Numbered from the stretch's first letter, positions 32,735 through 41,136 are shown. The stretch: 64,000 nt of DNA from G963708325 sp963708325 (GCA_963708325.1 OY970203.1:2790001-2854000), one strand, 5' to 3'. A program made the numbers and translations. Notes: generated by a model not told the origin, from the sequence alone.

Positions 32735-33166
32735 GTGGAACTGCCGTACACGCTCCTTCGCGACGGGGCGAGCCCGCCGTCGCGCACCCACGAGGGCGAC
32801 GCCGGGATCGACCTGCACGCCGCCGACCACGTGCGGCTCGGACCGGGGGAGAGGGCGAGCGTGGGAACCGGGCTGGCGGTGGCGATCCCCGGCGGCCACG
32901 CCGGCCTCGTGCTGCCGCGCTCGGGCCTGGCCGCCGAGCATGGCATCGCCCTGGTGAACTCGCCGGGGCTGATCGACTCGGGCTATCGCGGCGAGGTGCG
33001 GGTGCTGCTGCTCAACACCGACCCCGCCGAACACTTCGAGGTGAATCCCGGCGACAGGATCGCCCAGCTCGTCGTGGTTGCGTTCGCCGCGGCCGAGCCG
33101 ATTGAGGCGGCAGAGCTCGACGCCACGGCGCGAGGCGACGCCGGCTTCGGCTCCAGCGGCCGCTGA
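32735..33166 (+). CDS. dut: dUTP pyrophosphatase
   Basis: Trimeric dUTPase, 143 aa, hydrolysing dUTP to dUMP. Motif 1 AGIDLHA (residues 25-31), motif 2 PRSGLAAEHG, motif 3 GLIDSGYRGE, motif 4 DRIAQLVVV and motif 5 RGDAGFGSSGR are all intact. GTG start with a close -10-like hexamer. The gene converges on gatD, 13 bp away. Confidence 0.96.
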   Translation: MELPYTLLRDGASPPSRTHEGDAGIDLHAADHVRLGPGERASVGTGLAVAIPGGHAGLVLPRSGLAAEHGIALVNSPGLIDSGYRGEVRVLLLNTDPAEHFEVNPGDRIAQLVVVAFAAAEPIEAAELDATARGDAGFGSSGR

Positions 33167-33179
33167 GCCCGCGCCGGGC

Positions 33180-33917
33180 TCAGCCGAGCGCGGCCCGGCG
33201 GGCGCTTTCGTGGGCGGCGACCTCGAGCCCGTCCTCGAGCGGCTCCAGCTCCGGCTCGGCGCCCTCGCGCCGGGCCAGCGCCAGCCGGATCAGGCGGTCC
33301 GCGAGCGAGGCGTTTTTGGGCAGCAGCGGTCCGTGCAGGTAGGTCCCGAACATGTTGTTGCGCCGCACTCCCTCGAAGCCGTCGCGGCCGTTGTTGCCGA
33401 AGCCCTCGATCACGCGCCCGAGAGGCTTCGCTTCGGAGCCGAGGTAGGTGCGCCCGCCGTGGTTCTCGAAGCCGGCGACCACCTCGGGGCCGTCGCCGAG
33501 GTCGGCCTCGATCGCGACGTTTCCGATCAGGCGCTCGCCCGGCTCGCGCACGGTCTCGAGGTCCGCGAGGCCCAGTCCCGGCAGCCTCTCGTCGCCCAGC
33601 TGATAGCTGTGGCCGAGCAGCTGGTAGCCGCCGCACACGGCCAGCAGCACCGCGCCGTCGTCGACGGCGGCGGCGAGCTCGTCGCGTTTGGTGGCGACCA
33701 TGTCGGCGGCGACGGCGATCTGGTCGCGGTCCTGGCCGCCGCCGATGTAGAAGAGGTCGTGGGCGCCCGGATCGATGCGCTCGCCGGCACCGGCCGAGCC
33801 CTGGGCGAAGCCGATCCCGCGCCACTCGCAGCGACGGCGCAGGAAGATCATGTTGCCGCGGTCGGCGTAGATGTTCATCCGGTCGGGATAGAGCGCGCAG
33901 ACGCGAAGCTCACTCAT
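33180..33917 (-). CDS. gatD: Lipid II isoglutaminyl synthase, glutaminase subunit GatD
   Basis: Cobyric-acid-synthase-like glutamine amidotransferase, 245 aa, supplying ammonia to MurT for amidation of the D-Glu of lipid II. The nucleophile C95 lies in LLAVCGGYQLLG and the catalytic H195 in MFGTYLHGPLLPK; FENHGGRTYLG is typical of GatD. The ATG overlaps the stop of the methyltransferase (ATGA). It is last in a five-gene minus-strand operon in which murT is two genes upstream rather than adjacent. Confidence 0.93.
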   Translation of the reverse strand: MSELRVCALYPDRMNIYADRGNMIFLRRRCEWRGIGFAQGSAGAGERIDPGAHDLFYIGGGQDRDQIAVAADMVATKRDELAAAVDDGAVLLAVCGGYQLLGHSYQLGDERLPGLGLADLETVREPGERLIGNVAIEADLGDGPEVVAGFENHGGRTYLGSEAKPLGRVIEGFGNNGRDGFEGVRRNNMFGTYLHGPLLPKNASLADRLIRLALARREGAEPELEPLEDGLEVAAHESARRAALG

Positions 33918-34699
33918 GACGTTGGCGCCGAGCCGCCGGGCGAGGCGTCTGGCAGGCCTGGGTCGTGGTTCGCCTCCACGATCACGACCTCCGTGCCCGA
34001 GTACATCTCGCTCGGCGGGATCGAGCGGCGCTCCAGCGGCCGCAGGCCGGCCGCCTTCGCCTCGGCCTCCAGCTCGGCGGGGGCGAGCAGGTCGAGCCGC
34101 TCGGTGTGGCGCGCCTCGCTGAAGCCGCCGTCCGCCGCCACCGTCTGACGCAGCCGCTCGAGCACGAGCAGCTCGCGGGTGCGATAGACGCTCAGCGGCA
34201 GGCTCGAGTACAGCCAGCCGTCGCGCTCGCGGACGTCGGGCACCGCCTCCAGGTACTGCGTGCCCCGGGGCCCGATCTCGCTGGTCTCCCCGACCAGCGC
34301 GAAGGCGGCGCGGCCCCCGCGCGCGAGATGGAGGCGGATGCGGTCGAGCAGGCGCGCCCGCTCCTTCGCCCCGTGGAAGAGCTGGGCGAACTGCATCGTC
34401 GCCAGGATCACGGCGAAGCGCTCGCCGAGGTCGATCTCGCGGGCATCGCCGACGCTCGCCCTCGCACTACCGCCGGCCGCGCGCAGGCGGGCATTGGCGA
34501 TCTCGACCAGCTCGGAGTCGCTGTCGATCCCGGTCACCTGATGGCCGCGGCGGGCGAGGTGGACGAGGACGCGTCCGGTGCCGCACCCGAGCTCCAGGAC
34601 GGGGCCGGCCGCCGCCAGCTCCTCCCACAGCTCGAGGTCGTCGGCATATGCGCCGCACTCGCAGTCGTGCCAGATCCCGGCGGGAGCGGCCGGGATCAT
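33914..34699 (-). CDS. Class I SAM methyltransferase between murT and gatD
   Basis: 261-aa protein with motif I VLELGCGTGRVLVHLARRG (residues 33-51), GIDSDSELVEIA, and VGDAREIDLGERFAVILA as motifs II and III. A small-molecule methyltransferase fold is clear but the substrate is not. It overlaps murT and gatD by 4 bp each, so it is made together with the lipid II amidation enzyme. The N-terminus has an HDCECGAY segment that may bind metal. Confidence 0.8.
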   Translation of the reverse strand: MIPAAPAGIWHDCECGAYADDLELWEELAAAGPVLELGCGTGRVLVHLARRGHQVTGIDSDSELVEIANARLRAAGGSARASVGDAREIDLGERFAVILATMQFAQLFHGAKERARLLDRIRLHLARGGRAAFALVGETSEIGPRGTQYLEAVPDVRERDGWLYSSLPLSVYRTRELLVLERLRQTVAADGGFSEARHTERLDLLAPAELEAEAKAAGLRPLERRSIPPSEMYSGTEVVIVEANHDPGLPDASPGGSAPTS

Positions 34700-36114
34700 T
34701 GCCAGTACTCCGGGGCCAGTCCGCGGTCGGCGAGCAGCCTGCGCAGCTCGAGCAGGGCGGTGTAGGTCGGCAGCGCGAACAGGCGCTCGCCGGAGGAGGC
34801 GAGCGCGCCATCAAGCGACCGCCCGATGGCGGGCTCGACCCCGATCGCGCCGGCGGGCCAGCCCGCGTACTTCAACCGCAGCGCCATCTCCGGCGCGCGG
34901 GTTCCGGCGCACACGACGCGGTCGACGGACTCCGCGAGCACCTCGAAGTCGGCGTCCCAGATCCAGGAGACGTCGCGCCCGTCGGCGATGCCGTCGTTGA
35001 GCGCGATCCACAGGTCCAGGCGCGATCCGTCCCGCTCGAGGCGCAGCGTGCGCAGCACCTCGTTGGCGCCGGCCGGGTTCTTGATCAGCAGGATCGAGAG
35101 CGAGCGGCCGCCGACCTCGATCGTCTCGAACCGGCCGAACACGGCCCGCATCGACTCGAGCCCGGCCCGAACCTGGTCGAGCCCGAGCCCGAGGTCGAGG
35201 CAGGCGGCGATCGCGGCAAGCGCGTTGTAGACGTTGTAGAGGCCCGGCAGGGGCAGCTCGACCGACAGCGGCCCGGCTGGCGTTCGCAGCTCGACCCTCG
35301 AGCCGCTCATGCCGCGGAGCTCGACCGCGGTGGCGGAGACGTCCGCGGCCGGACGGTCGGCGCCGCAGCTGGGACAGGAGTAATGGCCGAGGTGGCCGAC
35401 GAACGCGCGCTCGTAGCTGTACGGGTGGCCGCACCGACGGCAATGCTTGGCGTCGAATGCGTGCTGCAGCTCCGGCAGGGCCTGGGAGGGGTCGTCGATG
35501 CCGAAGTAGGTGATGCCGGGACGGCGCTCGCCGCGCGGGTCGCGACCGAGGTCGGCAACGAGGGGATCGTCGGCGTTCAGCGCGAAGCGGGTCGAGCCCG
35601 AGCGGTCGCGGACCAGCTCGGCCCATTCGTCGGCAAGGCGCTCCAGCTCGCCGTAGCGGTCGAGTTGGTCGCGGAACAGGTTGCCGAGCAGGATCAGGCC
35701 GGGGTCCAGCTCGGCCGCGACGCGCGGAAGCCACGCCTCGTCGACCTCGAACAGGCCCTCGTCGCCGCGCTGCTCCAGCAGCGCCGTGACGACCCCCCAG
35801 GTCATGTTCGACCCCGCCCGGTTGTGGACCGGGACCCGCCCGGCGGCGCGCAGTGCGGCGGCGATCATCCCGGCGGTGGTGGTCTTGCCGTTGGTGGCGC
35901 TGACGATCGTCGAGCCGCCCGGGAGGTCGCTGCCGAGGCGGCGCAGCGCTTGCGGCGCCAGCCGCAGCAGCATCCGTCCCGGGAGCGTGGTGCCGCCGCC
36001 GCGGCCGCTTCCGCGGCTGAGTCGCCCGGCTAGCCGCGCCGCCGCGACCTCGGCGGCGAACAGCGCGCCGCGCCGCCTCCGCGAGCGGGGCGGGGGGGAG
36101 AAGGCCGTGGTCAC
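34696..36114 (-). CDS. murT: Lipid II isoglutaminyl synthase, Mur-ligase subunit MurT
   Basis: 472-aa Mur-ligase-like ATPase that amidates lipid II with GatD. The P-loop is SATNGKTTT (residues 72-80). The zinc ribbon peculiar to MurT is complete at C225, C228, C247 and C250, and the C-terminal DUF1727 domain has LLIKNPAGANEVLRTL. A GTG start overlaps the stop of the lipid kinase gene (GTGA). Gene order from upstream is methyltransferase, lipid kinase, murT, methyltransferase, gatD. Confidence 0.94.
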   Translation of the reverse strand: MTTAFSPPPRSRRRRGALFAAEVAAARLAGRLSRGSGRGGGTTLPGRMLLRLAPQALRRLGSDLPGGSTIVSATNGKTTTAGMIAAALRAAGRVPVHNRAGSNMTWGVVTALLEQRGDEGLFEVDEAWLPRVAAELDPGLILLGNLFRDQLDRYGELERLADEWAELVRDRSGSTRFALNADDPLVADLGRDPRGERRPGITYFGIDDPSQALPELQHAFDAKHCRRCGHPYSYERAFVGHLGHYSCPSCGADRPAADVSATAVELRGMSGSRVELRTPAGPLSVELPLPGLYNVYNALAAIAACLDLGLGLDQVRAGLESMRAVFGRFETIEVGGRSLSILLIKNPAGANEVLRTLRLERDGSRLDLWIALNDGIADGRDVSWIWDADFEVLAESVDRVVCAGTRAPEMALRLKYAGWPAGAIGVEPAIGRSLDGALASSGERLFALPTYTALLELRRLLADRGLAPEYWQ

Positions 36115-37007
36115 TCCCGGGGTGGCGCAGGCGCCACGACCCGAAGCGCGCGAGGGAGCACGCGCAGCGTGGCGGGCAGGTCGGCGATGTGGTCGCCGTC
36201 GGCGTAGATCTCGAACGGCCGGCTGGCCTCGATCTCCACCCGTGCGCCACGCAGGACCGTCACCTCGTCGATCTCGGTGTGCGTGCCCTTGAACACCCTC
36301 GGCAGGTTAGCCAGAGCCCGCAGCTTGCCCATCTTGGCCGTGAGCACAACATCGAAGGCGCCGTCGTCGAGGAGCGCCTCGGGGGCGATGAACATCCCGC
36401 CTCCGTACGCATTGCTGTTCGCCACGGCGACGGAGTATCCGGTGAAGCGGCTGCGCTGCCCGTCGACGACCACCGTGAATCGCGCCGGCCGCCAGAACAG
36501 GAGCGCCCGAATCGCCGCGTAGGCGTAGACCAGGTTGCCGCGGATCAGCCTGGCGTTGTTGGCGATCCGGTTGGCGTCCGAGTCGAAGCCGCAGCTGGCG
36601 ACGCAGAGAAAGCGCGCGCCGTTGACCTCGCCGACGTCAATCTCCCGGACCTGGCCGGCGGCGAGCACCTCGGCGGCGCCCTCGACGTCGGTGGGGATGT
36701 CGAGCACCCGGGCGAGGTCGTTGCCGCGTCCGCCGGGGACGATGCCCATGGGCATCTCACCCCCCGCCAGCGCTCCGCCGACCTGTCCGATCAGCCCGTC
36801 GCCGCTCATCACCACCGGCAGCTCCCCCGCCTCGGCGGCGAGCAGGGCCTCGTCGCAGGCGTGATCGGCGTCGCGGGTGAGGACCACCCGGAAGGCGAGA
36901 TGGCGACGGTCCAGCTCCAGCTCGAGCTGCGGCAGCAGCGTCTTCGTGCGCCCGCCGCCTGCGGAGGGATTGAGCAGGATCGTCAGCGGGCGATCGGGTG
37001 CGCTCAC
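36111..37007 (-). CDS. Diacylglycerol kinase family lipid kinase
   Basis: 298-aa YegS/DagK-like kinase. NPSAGGGRT (13-21) opens the nucleotide fold. The catalytic loop normally written GGDG is S68-G69-D70-G71 here, and GGRGND (92-97) follows. The C-terminal beta domain with GYSVAVANSNAYGGGMFIAP is typical. It phosphorylates diacylglycerol or a related lipid at the membrane. GTG start with TAGGGT 9 nt upstream. Sharing an operon with MurT suggests coordination of lipid recycling and wall synthesis (inference). Confidence 0.88.
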   Translation of the reverse strand: MSAPDRPLTILLNPSAGGGRTKTLLPQLELELDRRHLAFRVVLTRDADHACDEALLAAEAGELPVVMSGDGLIGQVGGALAGGEMPMGIVPGGRGNDLARVLDIPTDVEGAAEVLAAGQVREIDVGEVNGARFLCVASCGFDSDANRIANNARLIRGNLVYAYAAIRALLFWRPARFTVVVDGQRSRFTGYSVAVANSNAYGGGMFIAPEALLDDGAFDVVLTAKMGKLRALANLPRVFKGTHTEIDEVTVLRGARVEIEASRPFEIYADGDHIADLPATLRVLPRALRVVAPAPPRE

Positions 37008-37016
37008 GGCGCCGAA

Positions 37017-37022
37017 ACCCTA
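37017..37022 (-). promoter_or_regulatory. -10-like element of the lipid kinase-murT-gatD genes
   Basis: TAGGGT on the minus strand ends 9 nt before the GTG. Confidence 0.35.
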
Positions 37023-37057
37023 TGCGAGCGGGTCGCCCCGGGGCGGTTGGCGCCCAC

Positions 37058-37702
37058 TCAGCGTCGCAGCCTGCCGACGAAGTAGGTGCCCGCGGCGGCC
37101 TCGCCAGCCTCCGCCTGCTCGATGCCGACCCGCGCGAACCGGCGCGCCAGCACCGGCGCCGGCGTGTAGAAGGGAGTTGCCGGGCCATGGCTCGCCGCCA
37201 CGATCACGTGGCCGCCGGGGCGAAGCACTCTTGCGACCTCGTCGAAGAAGGGGGGCATGTTGAGGTGCGCGACGAGGTCGAACGACTCGTCGTCGAACGG
37301 CAGCGCCGCGGCGTCGGCCACGCGGAAGGCAATGCGGCCCTCCGGGTCGAGCCCGACCTTCCCCTTCGCCTCCTTGATCATCTCCTCGGAGACGTCGACC
37401 CCGCGGATCCGGGCCTGGGGGAACTCGCGCGCCAGCATCAGCGCGCCCACGCCCGTGCCCGTGCCGACGTCGAGGACACGCTCGGGCACCGGCTCGACGC
37501 GCGTGGCGGCGGCGGAGAGCGGCGCGAGGTGCTCGGCGGACGGCGCGCCGGTGCGCTCGTCCCAGCCCCTCGCCGAGCGCCCGAAGAAGCGCCGCACGGG
37601 GCCGCGCAGCAGCGGCCAGAGGACCGGCGCGCGCACGCAGATCGAGTTGATCGCCCGGCCGAGCAGGCGGATCCGGCGGGGCGGTGGGGCCACCGGGCTC
37701 AT
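37058..37702 (-). CDS. Class I SAM methyltransferase
   Basis: 214-aa UbiE/Methyltransf_11-type enzyme. Motif I is VLDVGTGTGVGALMLAREF, motif II RGVDVSEEMIKEA, motif III FRVADAAALPFDDESFDLV, and RVLRPGGHVIVAAS follows. The N-terminal 60 residues are basic. The start has GGAGGG five nt upstream and TAACGT further up. Substrate unknown. It lies 50 bp before the lipid kinase and may head the operon. Confidence 0.82.
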   Translation of the reverse strand: MSPVAPPPRRIRLLGRAINSICVRAPVLWPLLRGPVRRFFGRSARGWDERTGAPSAEHLAPLSAAATRVEPVPERVLDVGTGTGVGALMLAREFPQARIRGVDVSEEMIKEAKGKVGLDPEGRIAFRVADAAALPFDDESFDLVAHLNMPPFFDEVARVLRPGGHVIVAASHGPATPFYTPAPVLARRFARVGIEQAEAGEAAAGTYFVGRLRR

Positions 37703-37715
37703 CGGCCCTCCACGT

Positions 37716-37721
37716 TACGCT
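37716..37721 (+). promoter_or_regulatory. -10-like element of the cyclophilin gene
   Basis: TACGCT ends 9 nt before the ATG. Confidence 0.35.
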
Positions 37722-37730
37722 TGCGCGCCG

Positions 37731-38369
37731 ATGCGACGCGCGCTCCCCGCCGCCACCGCCGCGCTGGCCCTCGCCCTCGGCGGGGCGGGCTGCGGCGGCG
37801 GCTCCGAGCACGCCCAGCTTCCCGCCGGCTGCTCGCGCGTCCCCGCGCCCAGCCCGAAGCGCGTGGACCTGCCGCGGCCAAAGCCGCCGCGCGGGCCCCG
37901 GCCGCCGGCCACGGCGGTCGTCAGGACGAGCTGCGGCAGCTTCGAGATCGCCCTGGCGACCGCGCGGGCGCCGCGCACGACGAGCTCGTTCCGGCACCTG
38001 GTGCGCCACCGGGTCTACGACGGCACCCCCTTTCACTACATCGACGCGTCGGTCGTGCAGGGCGGCGACCCGAAGGGTGACGGCACCGGGGATCCCGGCT
38101 ACTTCGTCGACGAGCCCCCGCCGCCCAACCTCGCCTACACCCGCGGGGTGGTGGCGATGGCGCGCACGGAGGTGCAGCCGTCAGGCCGGTCCGGAAGCCA
38201 ATTCTTCGTCGTCACCGCCCCCGACGCGGGCCTGGACCCGACCCTGGCCCTGCTCGGCCGGGTGAGCCGGGGAATGGCCGTGGTCGACCGCATCCATTCG
38301 CTGCGGGGCCCGCAGGACCGGCCGCGCGTCCCGGTCGTGATCGAGCGCGTAACCCTGCGTCGAGGCTGA
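37731..38369 (+). CDS. Cyclophilin-type peptidyl-prolyl isomerase, lipoprotein
   Basis: 212 aa. Signal peptide with lipobox LGGAGC (around Cys21) predicts an extracytoplasmic lipoprotein. After a Pro-rich linker the cyclophilin domain has VQGGDPKGDGTGDPGY and SGSQFFVVT. The catalytic Arg of the FHR motif is replaced (F101-H102-Y103), so isomerase activity may be weak and a chaperone role is possible. Transcribed away from the methyltransferase operon. Confidence 0.88.
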   Translation: MRRALPAATAALALALGGAGCGGGSEHAQLPAGCSRVPAPSPKRVDLPRPKPPRGPRPPATAVVRTSCGSFEIALATARAPRTTSSFRHLVRHRVYDGTPFHYIDASVVQGGDPKGDGTGDPGYFVDEPPPPNLAYTRGVVAMARTEVQPSGRSGSQFFVVTAPDAGLDPTLALLGRVSRGMAVVDRIHSLRGPQDRPRVPVVIERVTLRRG

Positions 38370-38382
38370 GCGTCACGGGCGG

Positions 38383-38388
38383 TAGCCT
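38383..38388 (+). promoter_or_regulatory. -10-like element of bcp
   Basis: TAGCCT ends 6 nt before the bcp ATG. Confidence 0.45.
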
Positions 38389-38394
38389 TCGGCA

Positions 38395-38850
38395 ATGGCC
38401 AAGCTGCGGGAGGGCGACCCCGCGCCGGAGTTCGAGCTGGAGGGCACGGGAGGGCACACCTACCGACTCTCCGATTATCGCGGGCGGGGCGTCGTCCTGG
38501 CCTTCTACCCCGGCGACTTCACGCCCGTCTGCACGCGCCAGTTCTGCTCCTACCGCGATGACGAGAAGCGGCTCGACGGGCTCGCGGTCGGCGTTCTCGG
38601 GATCTCTCCCCAGTCGGTCGACTCGCACGAGCGCTTCACCGCCGAGCACCGTCTCAACGTGCCGCTGCTGGCCGACGAGGACAAGGCCGTTGCGAAGGCC
38701 TACGGCGTGGTCGGACCGGGGGGCTTCATCAGGCGGTCGACGTTCGTCGTGGACGGCGAGGGGATCGTCCGCCACGCCCACCTCTCGCTCGTCGGCGCCA
38801 CGTTCGACGACGTCGACGACCTCGAGCGCGCCGTGGCGAGCCTCTCCTGA
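38395..38850 (+). CDS. bcp: Thioredoxin-dependent peroxiredoxin, BCP type
   Basis: 151-aa atypical 2-Cys peroxiredoxin reducing H2O2 and organic peroxides. The peroxidatic C46 lies in DFTPVCT and the resolving C51 five residues later (CTRQFC), the BCP spacing. VLGISPQSVDSHERF and STFVVDGEG complete the fold. It leads a tight run with the HAD hydrolase (1 nt gap) and the alpha/beta hydrolase (overlap). Confidence 0.94.
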   Translation: MAKLREGDPAPEFELEGTGGHTYRLSDYRGRGVVLAFYPGDFTPVCTRQFCSYRDDEKRLDGLAVGVLGISPQSVDSHERFTAEHRLNVPLLADEDKAVAKAYGVVGPGGFIRRSTFVVDGEGIVRHAHLSLVGATFDDVDDLERAVASLS

Positions 38851-38851
38851 G

Positions 38852-39637
38852 TTGGCGGAGCGCCTGGAGGGCATCGATGCCGTCCTGCTCGACCTCGACG
38901 GCGTGCTCTACGTGGAGGGCGAGCCGATCCCCGGCGCGCGGGAGAGCGTGGCGAGCCTGCGCGCTGCGGGCCTCGCCCTGCGCTTCGTCACCAACACGAC
39001 GGCGCGGTCGCGCCCGCAGACGCTCGCCAAGCTGACCGCGCTGGGCTTCGAGCTCGATGAGGACGAGCTCGTGACCCCCGCCGCCCTGGCGCGCAGACGG
39101 TGCAGCGAGCGCGGCCACGCGCGCGTGGCGCTGATCATGAACGAGGACGTCAAGGAGGATTTCGCGGGGTTGGAGGAGGCCGACGAGGGCGTGGACGCCG
39201 TGATCATGGGCGACCTCGGCGAGGCGTTCGGCTTCGCGATCCTCAATCGTGCCTTCCGCCTCGTGATGGACGGAGCCGAGCTGATCGCGCTGCAGAAGAA
39301 CCGCTTCTGGCTGACCGCCGAGGGGATCTCCCTCGACGCGGGGCCGTTCGTGGCGGCGATCGAGTACGCGACCGGCGCCGATGCATACGTCGTCGGCAAG
39401 CCCGCCGCGGGCTTCTTCGAGTCCGTGCTCGCGGACCTCGGCAGGAAGCCGGCGGCCGTGGCGATGGTCGGCGACGACATCGAGACCGACGTCGCCGGCG
39501 CGACCGCCGCCGGTCTGGCGGGCATCCTGGTGCGCACCGGCAAGTACCGCGAGGACTTCGTCCGCGGCTCCGGGATCGATCCCACCGCCACCGTCGACTC
39601 GATCGGGGACGTGCCGGCCCTGCTGGGGGCTGCGTGA
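38852..39637 (+). CDS. HAD-IIA family hydrolase
   Basis: 261-aa phosphatase of the NagD/HDHD2 type. The catalytic motif is VLLDLDGVLYVEGEPIPGA, motif II is FVTNTTARSR, the cap domain spans about 80-190, and motifs III/IV are VGKPAAGFF and MVGDDIETDVAGATAAGL. Substrate unknown; family members act on nucleotides or small phosphate esters. TTG start one base after the bcp stop. Its stop overlaps the next ATG. Confidence 0.88.
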   Translation: MAERLEGIDAVLLDLDGVLYVEGEPIPGARESVASLRAAGLALRFVTNTTARSRPQTLAKLTALGFELDEDELVTPAALARRRCSERGHARVALIMNEDVKEDFAGLEEADEGVDAVIMGDLGEAFGFAILNRAFRLVMDGAELIALQKNRFWLTAEGISLDAGPFVAAIEYATGADAYVVGKPAAGFFESVLADLGRKPAAVAMVGDDIETDVAGATAAGLAGILVRTGKYREDFVRGSGIDPTATVDSIGDVPALLGAA

Positions 39638-40482
39638 TGACGATCGAGGCCGCGCCGTTCGAGGTCGAGGGAGCGGGCGTTGCCCTGCGCGGCGAGGACG
39701 CGGGCGAGGGGCCGCCAGTGGTCCTGCTGCACGGGCTCACGGCGACGCGGGCGTACGTCGTCCACGGCTCGGAGGTGCTTCCGCGCGAGGGTTACCGGCG
39801 AATCGTCTACGACGCCCGCGGGCACGGCAGCTCCGACCCGGCGCCCCGGTCCTCCGGCTACGGCTACGAGGAGCTGGCGGACGACCTCGAGGCGGTCGTC
39901 GCCGCCCGGGTGGGGGAGGGGCGCTTCGTCCTCGCCGGTCACTCGATGGGAGCGCACACGGCCGTCGCCTACGCCCTCCGCCACCCCGAGCGGCTCGCCG
40001 GGCTGGTGGTGATCGGGCCGGTCTACATGGGCGTCTACGACGAGGAGGTCCTGGCCCGCTGGGACGCGCTCGCCGCCGGGCTCGCGGACGGAGGCATCGA
40101 GGGCTTCCTCGAGGTGGTCGGCGACGGCATGGATCCGGGCTGGCGGGAGACGGTGCTGCGTTTCACCAGGGCGCGGATGGAGGAGCACCGGCATCTCGAC
40201 GCGGTCGCGCGGGCGCTGCGCGAGGTGCCGCGCTCCAAGCCGTTCGACGACATGTCCGAGCTCGAGTTCGTAGACGTACCCGCCATGGTCGTGGCCAGCC
40301 ACGACCTCGCCGACCCGCACCATCCCTACGCCGTGGCCGAGGCGTACGCCGGGCGCCTGCCGCGGGCGCGGCTGGTCAGCGAGCAGCCGGGCGAGTCGCC
40401 GCTGGCGTGGCAGGGGGGGCTGCTGTCGCGGGAGATCGCCGCCTTCGCCGCCGAGCCAGCGGTCGCCGCCGCGTTCGACTAG
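39637..40482 (+). CDS. Alpha/beta hydrolase
   Basis: 281 aa. VVLLHGLTATRAY gives the oxyanion region, S103 in AGHSMGAH is the nucleophile, and VVASHDLADPHHP supplies the acid. The segment where the catalytic His normally stands (usually GH) reads SEQPGESPLAWQG, so the His is missing or displaced. Start ATG overlaps the stop of the HAD gene (TGATG). Function unknown. Confidence 0.82.
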   Translation: MTIEAAPFEVEGAGVALRGEDAGEGPPVVLLHGLTATRAYVVHGSEVLPREGYRRIVYDARGHGSSDPAPRSSGYGYEELADDLEAVVAARVGEGRFVLAGHSMGAHTAVAYALRHPERLAGLVVIGPVYMGVYDEEVLARWDALAAGLADGGIEGFLEVVGDGMDPGWRETVLRFTRARMEEHRHLDAVARALREVPRSKPFDDMSELEFVDVPAMVVASHDLADPHHPYAVAEAYAGRLPRARLVSEQPGESPLAWQGGLLSREIAAFAAEPAVAAAFD

Positions 40483-40515
40483 CGGTCGCGCAGGCGCACC
40501 ACCAGCCACGGGCGA

Positions 40516-40521
40516 TAGCCT
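40516..40521 (+). promoter_or_regulatory. -10-like element of the NYN fragment
   Basis: TAGCCT ends 7 nt before the ATG, so the truncated gene still has its apparent promoter. Confidence 0.35.
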
Positions 40522-40528
40522 CGCACGA

Positions 40529-40702
40529 ATGAAGGGGGAGCTGATCGTCGACGGCATGAACGTGATCGGCTCGCGGCGGGATCGCTGGTGGCGGGACCGG
40601 CCGGCGGCGATGCGCCGCCTGGTCGAGGCCTCCGAGACGTATGCCGCGCGCACTCGGGGCCCGCGTCAGCACCGCCGGCGGCTCTCGCCGCGTGCTCGAT
40701 GA
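40529..40702 (+). pseudogene. Truncated NYN-domain (YacP-like) ribonuclease gene
   Basis: 57 codons. The first about 35 match the start of NYN/YacP-like RNases (ELIVDGMNVIGSRRDRWWRD, then AMRRLVE). After YAART the sequence becomes an unrelated Arg/Pro-rich peptide and stops; no other frame continues the domain. The full family is about 170 aa, so the catalytic core is gone. The 88 bp that follow lead into the PRC-barrel gene. Confidence 0.6.
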
Positions 40703-40778
40703 AGTCTGACGGCCGGGGCGTTCGTCGTCCTTTCACGGATCCGGCCCTCCGGATAACGGGTAGACCCGGGAGCGTCCG

Positions 40779-40784
40779 TATATT
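40779..40784 (+). promoter_or_regulatory. -10-like element of the PRC-barrel gene
   Basis: TATATT, the best match to TATAAT among the close hexamers, ends 6 nt before the GTG. Confidence 0.5.
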
Positions 40785-40790
40785 TCGGGT

Positions 40791-41132
40791 GTGATCGACG
40801 ACGGCCATGCGATCCACTACAGCGCCGTGGAGCGCGGCACGCCCGTCTACGCCTCCGACGAGGTGAAGATCGGCCGGGTGGACGCGGTGCTCGACAACTA
40901 CACGGAGCACATCTTCGACGGGCTCGTGATCGAGACCGAGGCGGGGGAGTTGCGGTTCGTCGATGCCCCGGAGGTGGGCAGGACCGCGGAGCGCGCCGTG
41001 ATTCTGAATATCACCTCGGAGGAGGCGGCCGGCCTGCCGGAGCCCGAGCAGGGGGTGGCCGAGTTTCGCCCCAACCTCAAGGCCGGCAAGGTCGCGCGCC
41101 TGTTCGGGGGCGGCTGGCGGCGACGGCGCTAG
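40791..41132 (+). CDS. PRC-barrel-like protein
   Basis: 113-aa soluble protein with a PRC-barrel pattern: GTPVYASDEVKIGRVDAVLD, HIFDGLVIETEAGELRFVD and ERAVILNI. Such domains occur in photosynthetic reaction-centre H subunits, RimM and many small actinobacterial proteins of unknown role. Very basic end (GGGWRRRR). It is followed after 4 bp by the haem-binding protein gene. Confidence 0.7.
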   Translation: MIDDGHAIHYSAVERGTPVYASDEVKIGRVDAVLDNYTEHIFDGLVIETEAGELRFVDAPEVGRTAERAVILNITSEEAAGLPEPEQGVAEFRPNLKAGKVARLFGGGWRRRR

Positions 41133-41136
41133 CCGG

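Noticed and set aside
40758..40763. GGGTAG as a SigB-type -10 for the PRC-barrel gene
   Set aside because: No GTTT-like -35 at 12-15 bp; TATATT at 40779-40784 explains the start better.
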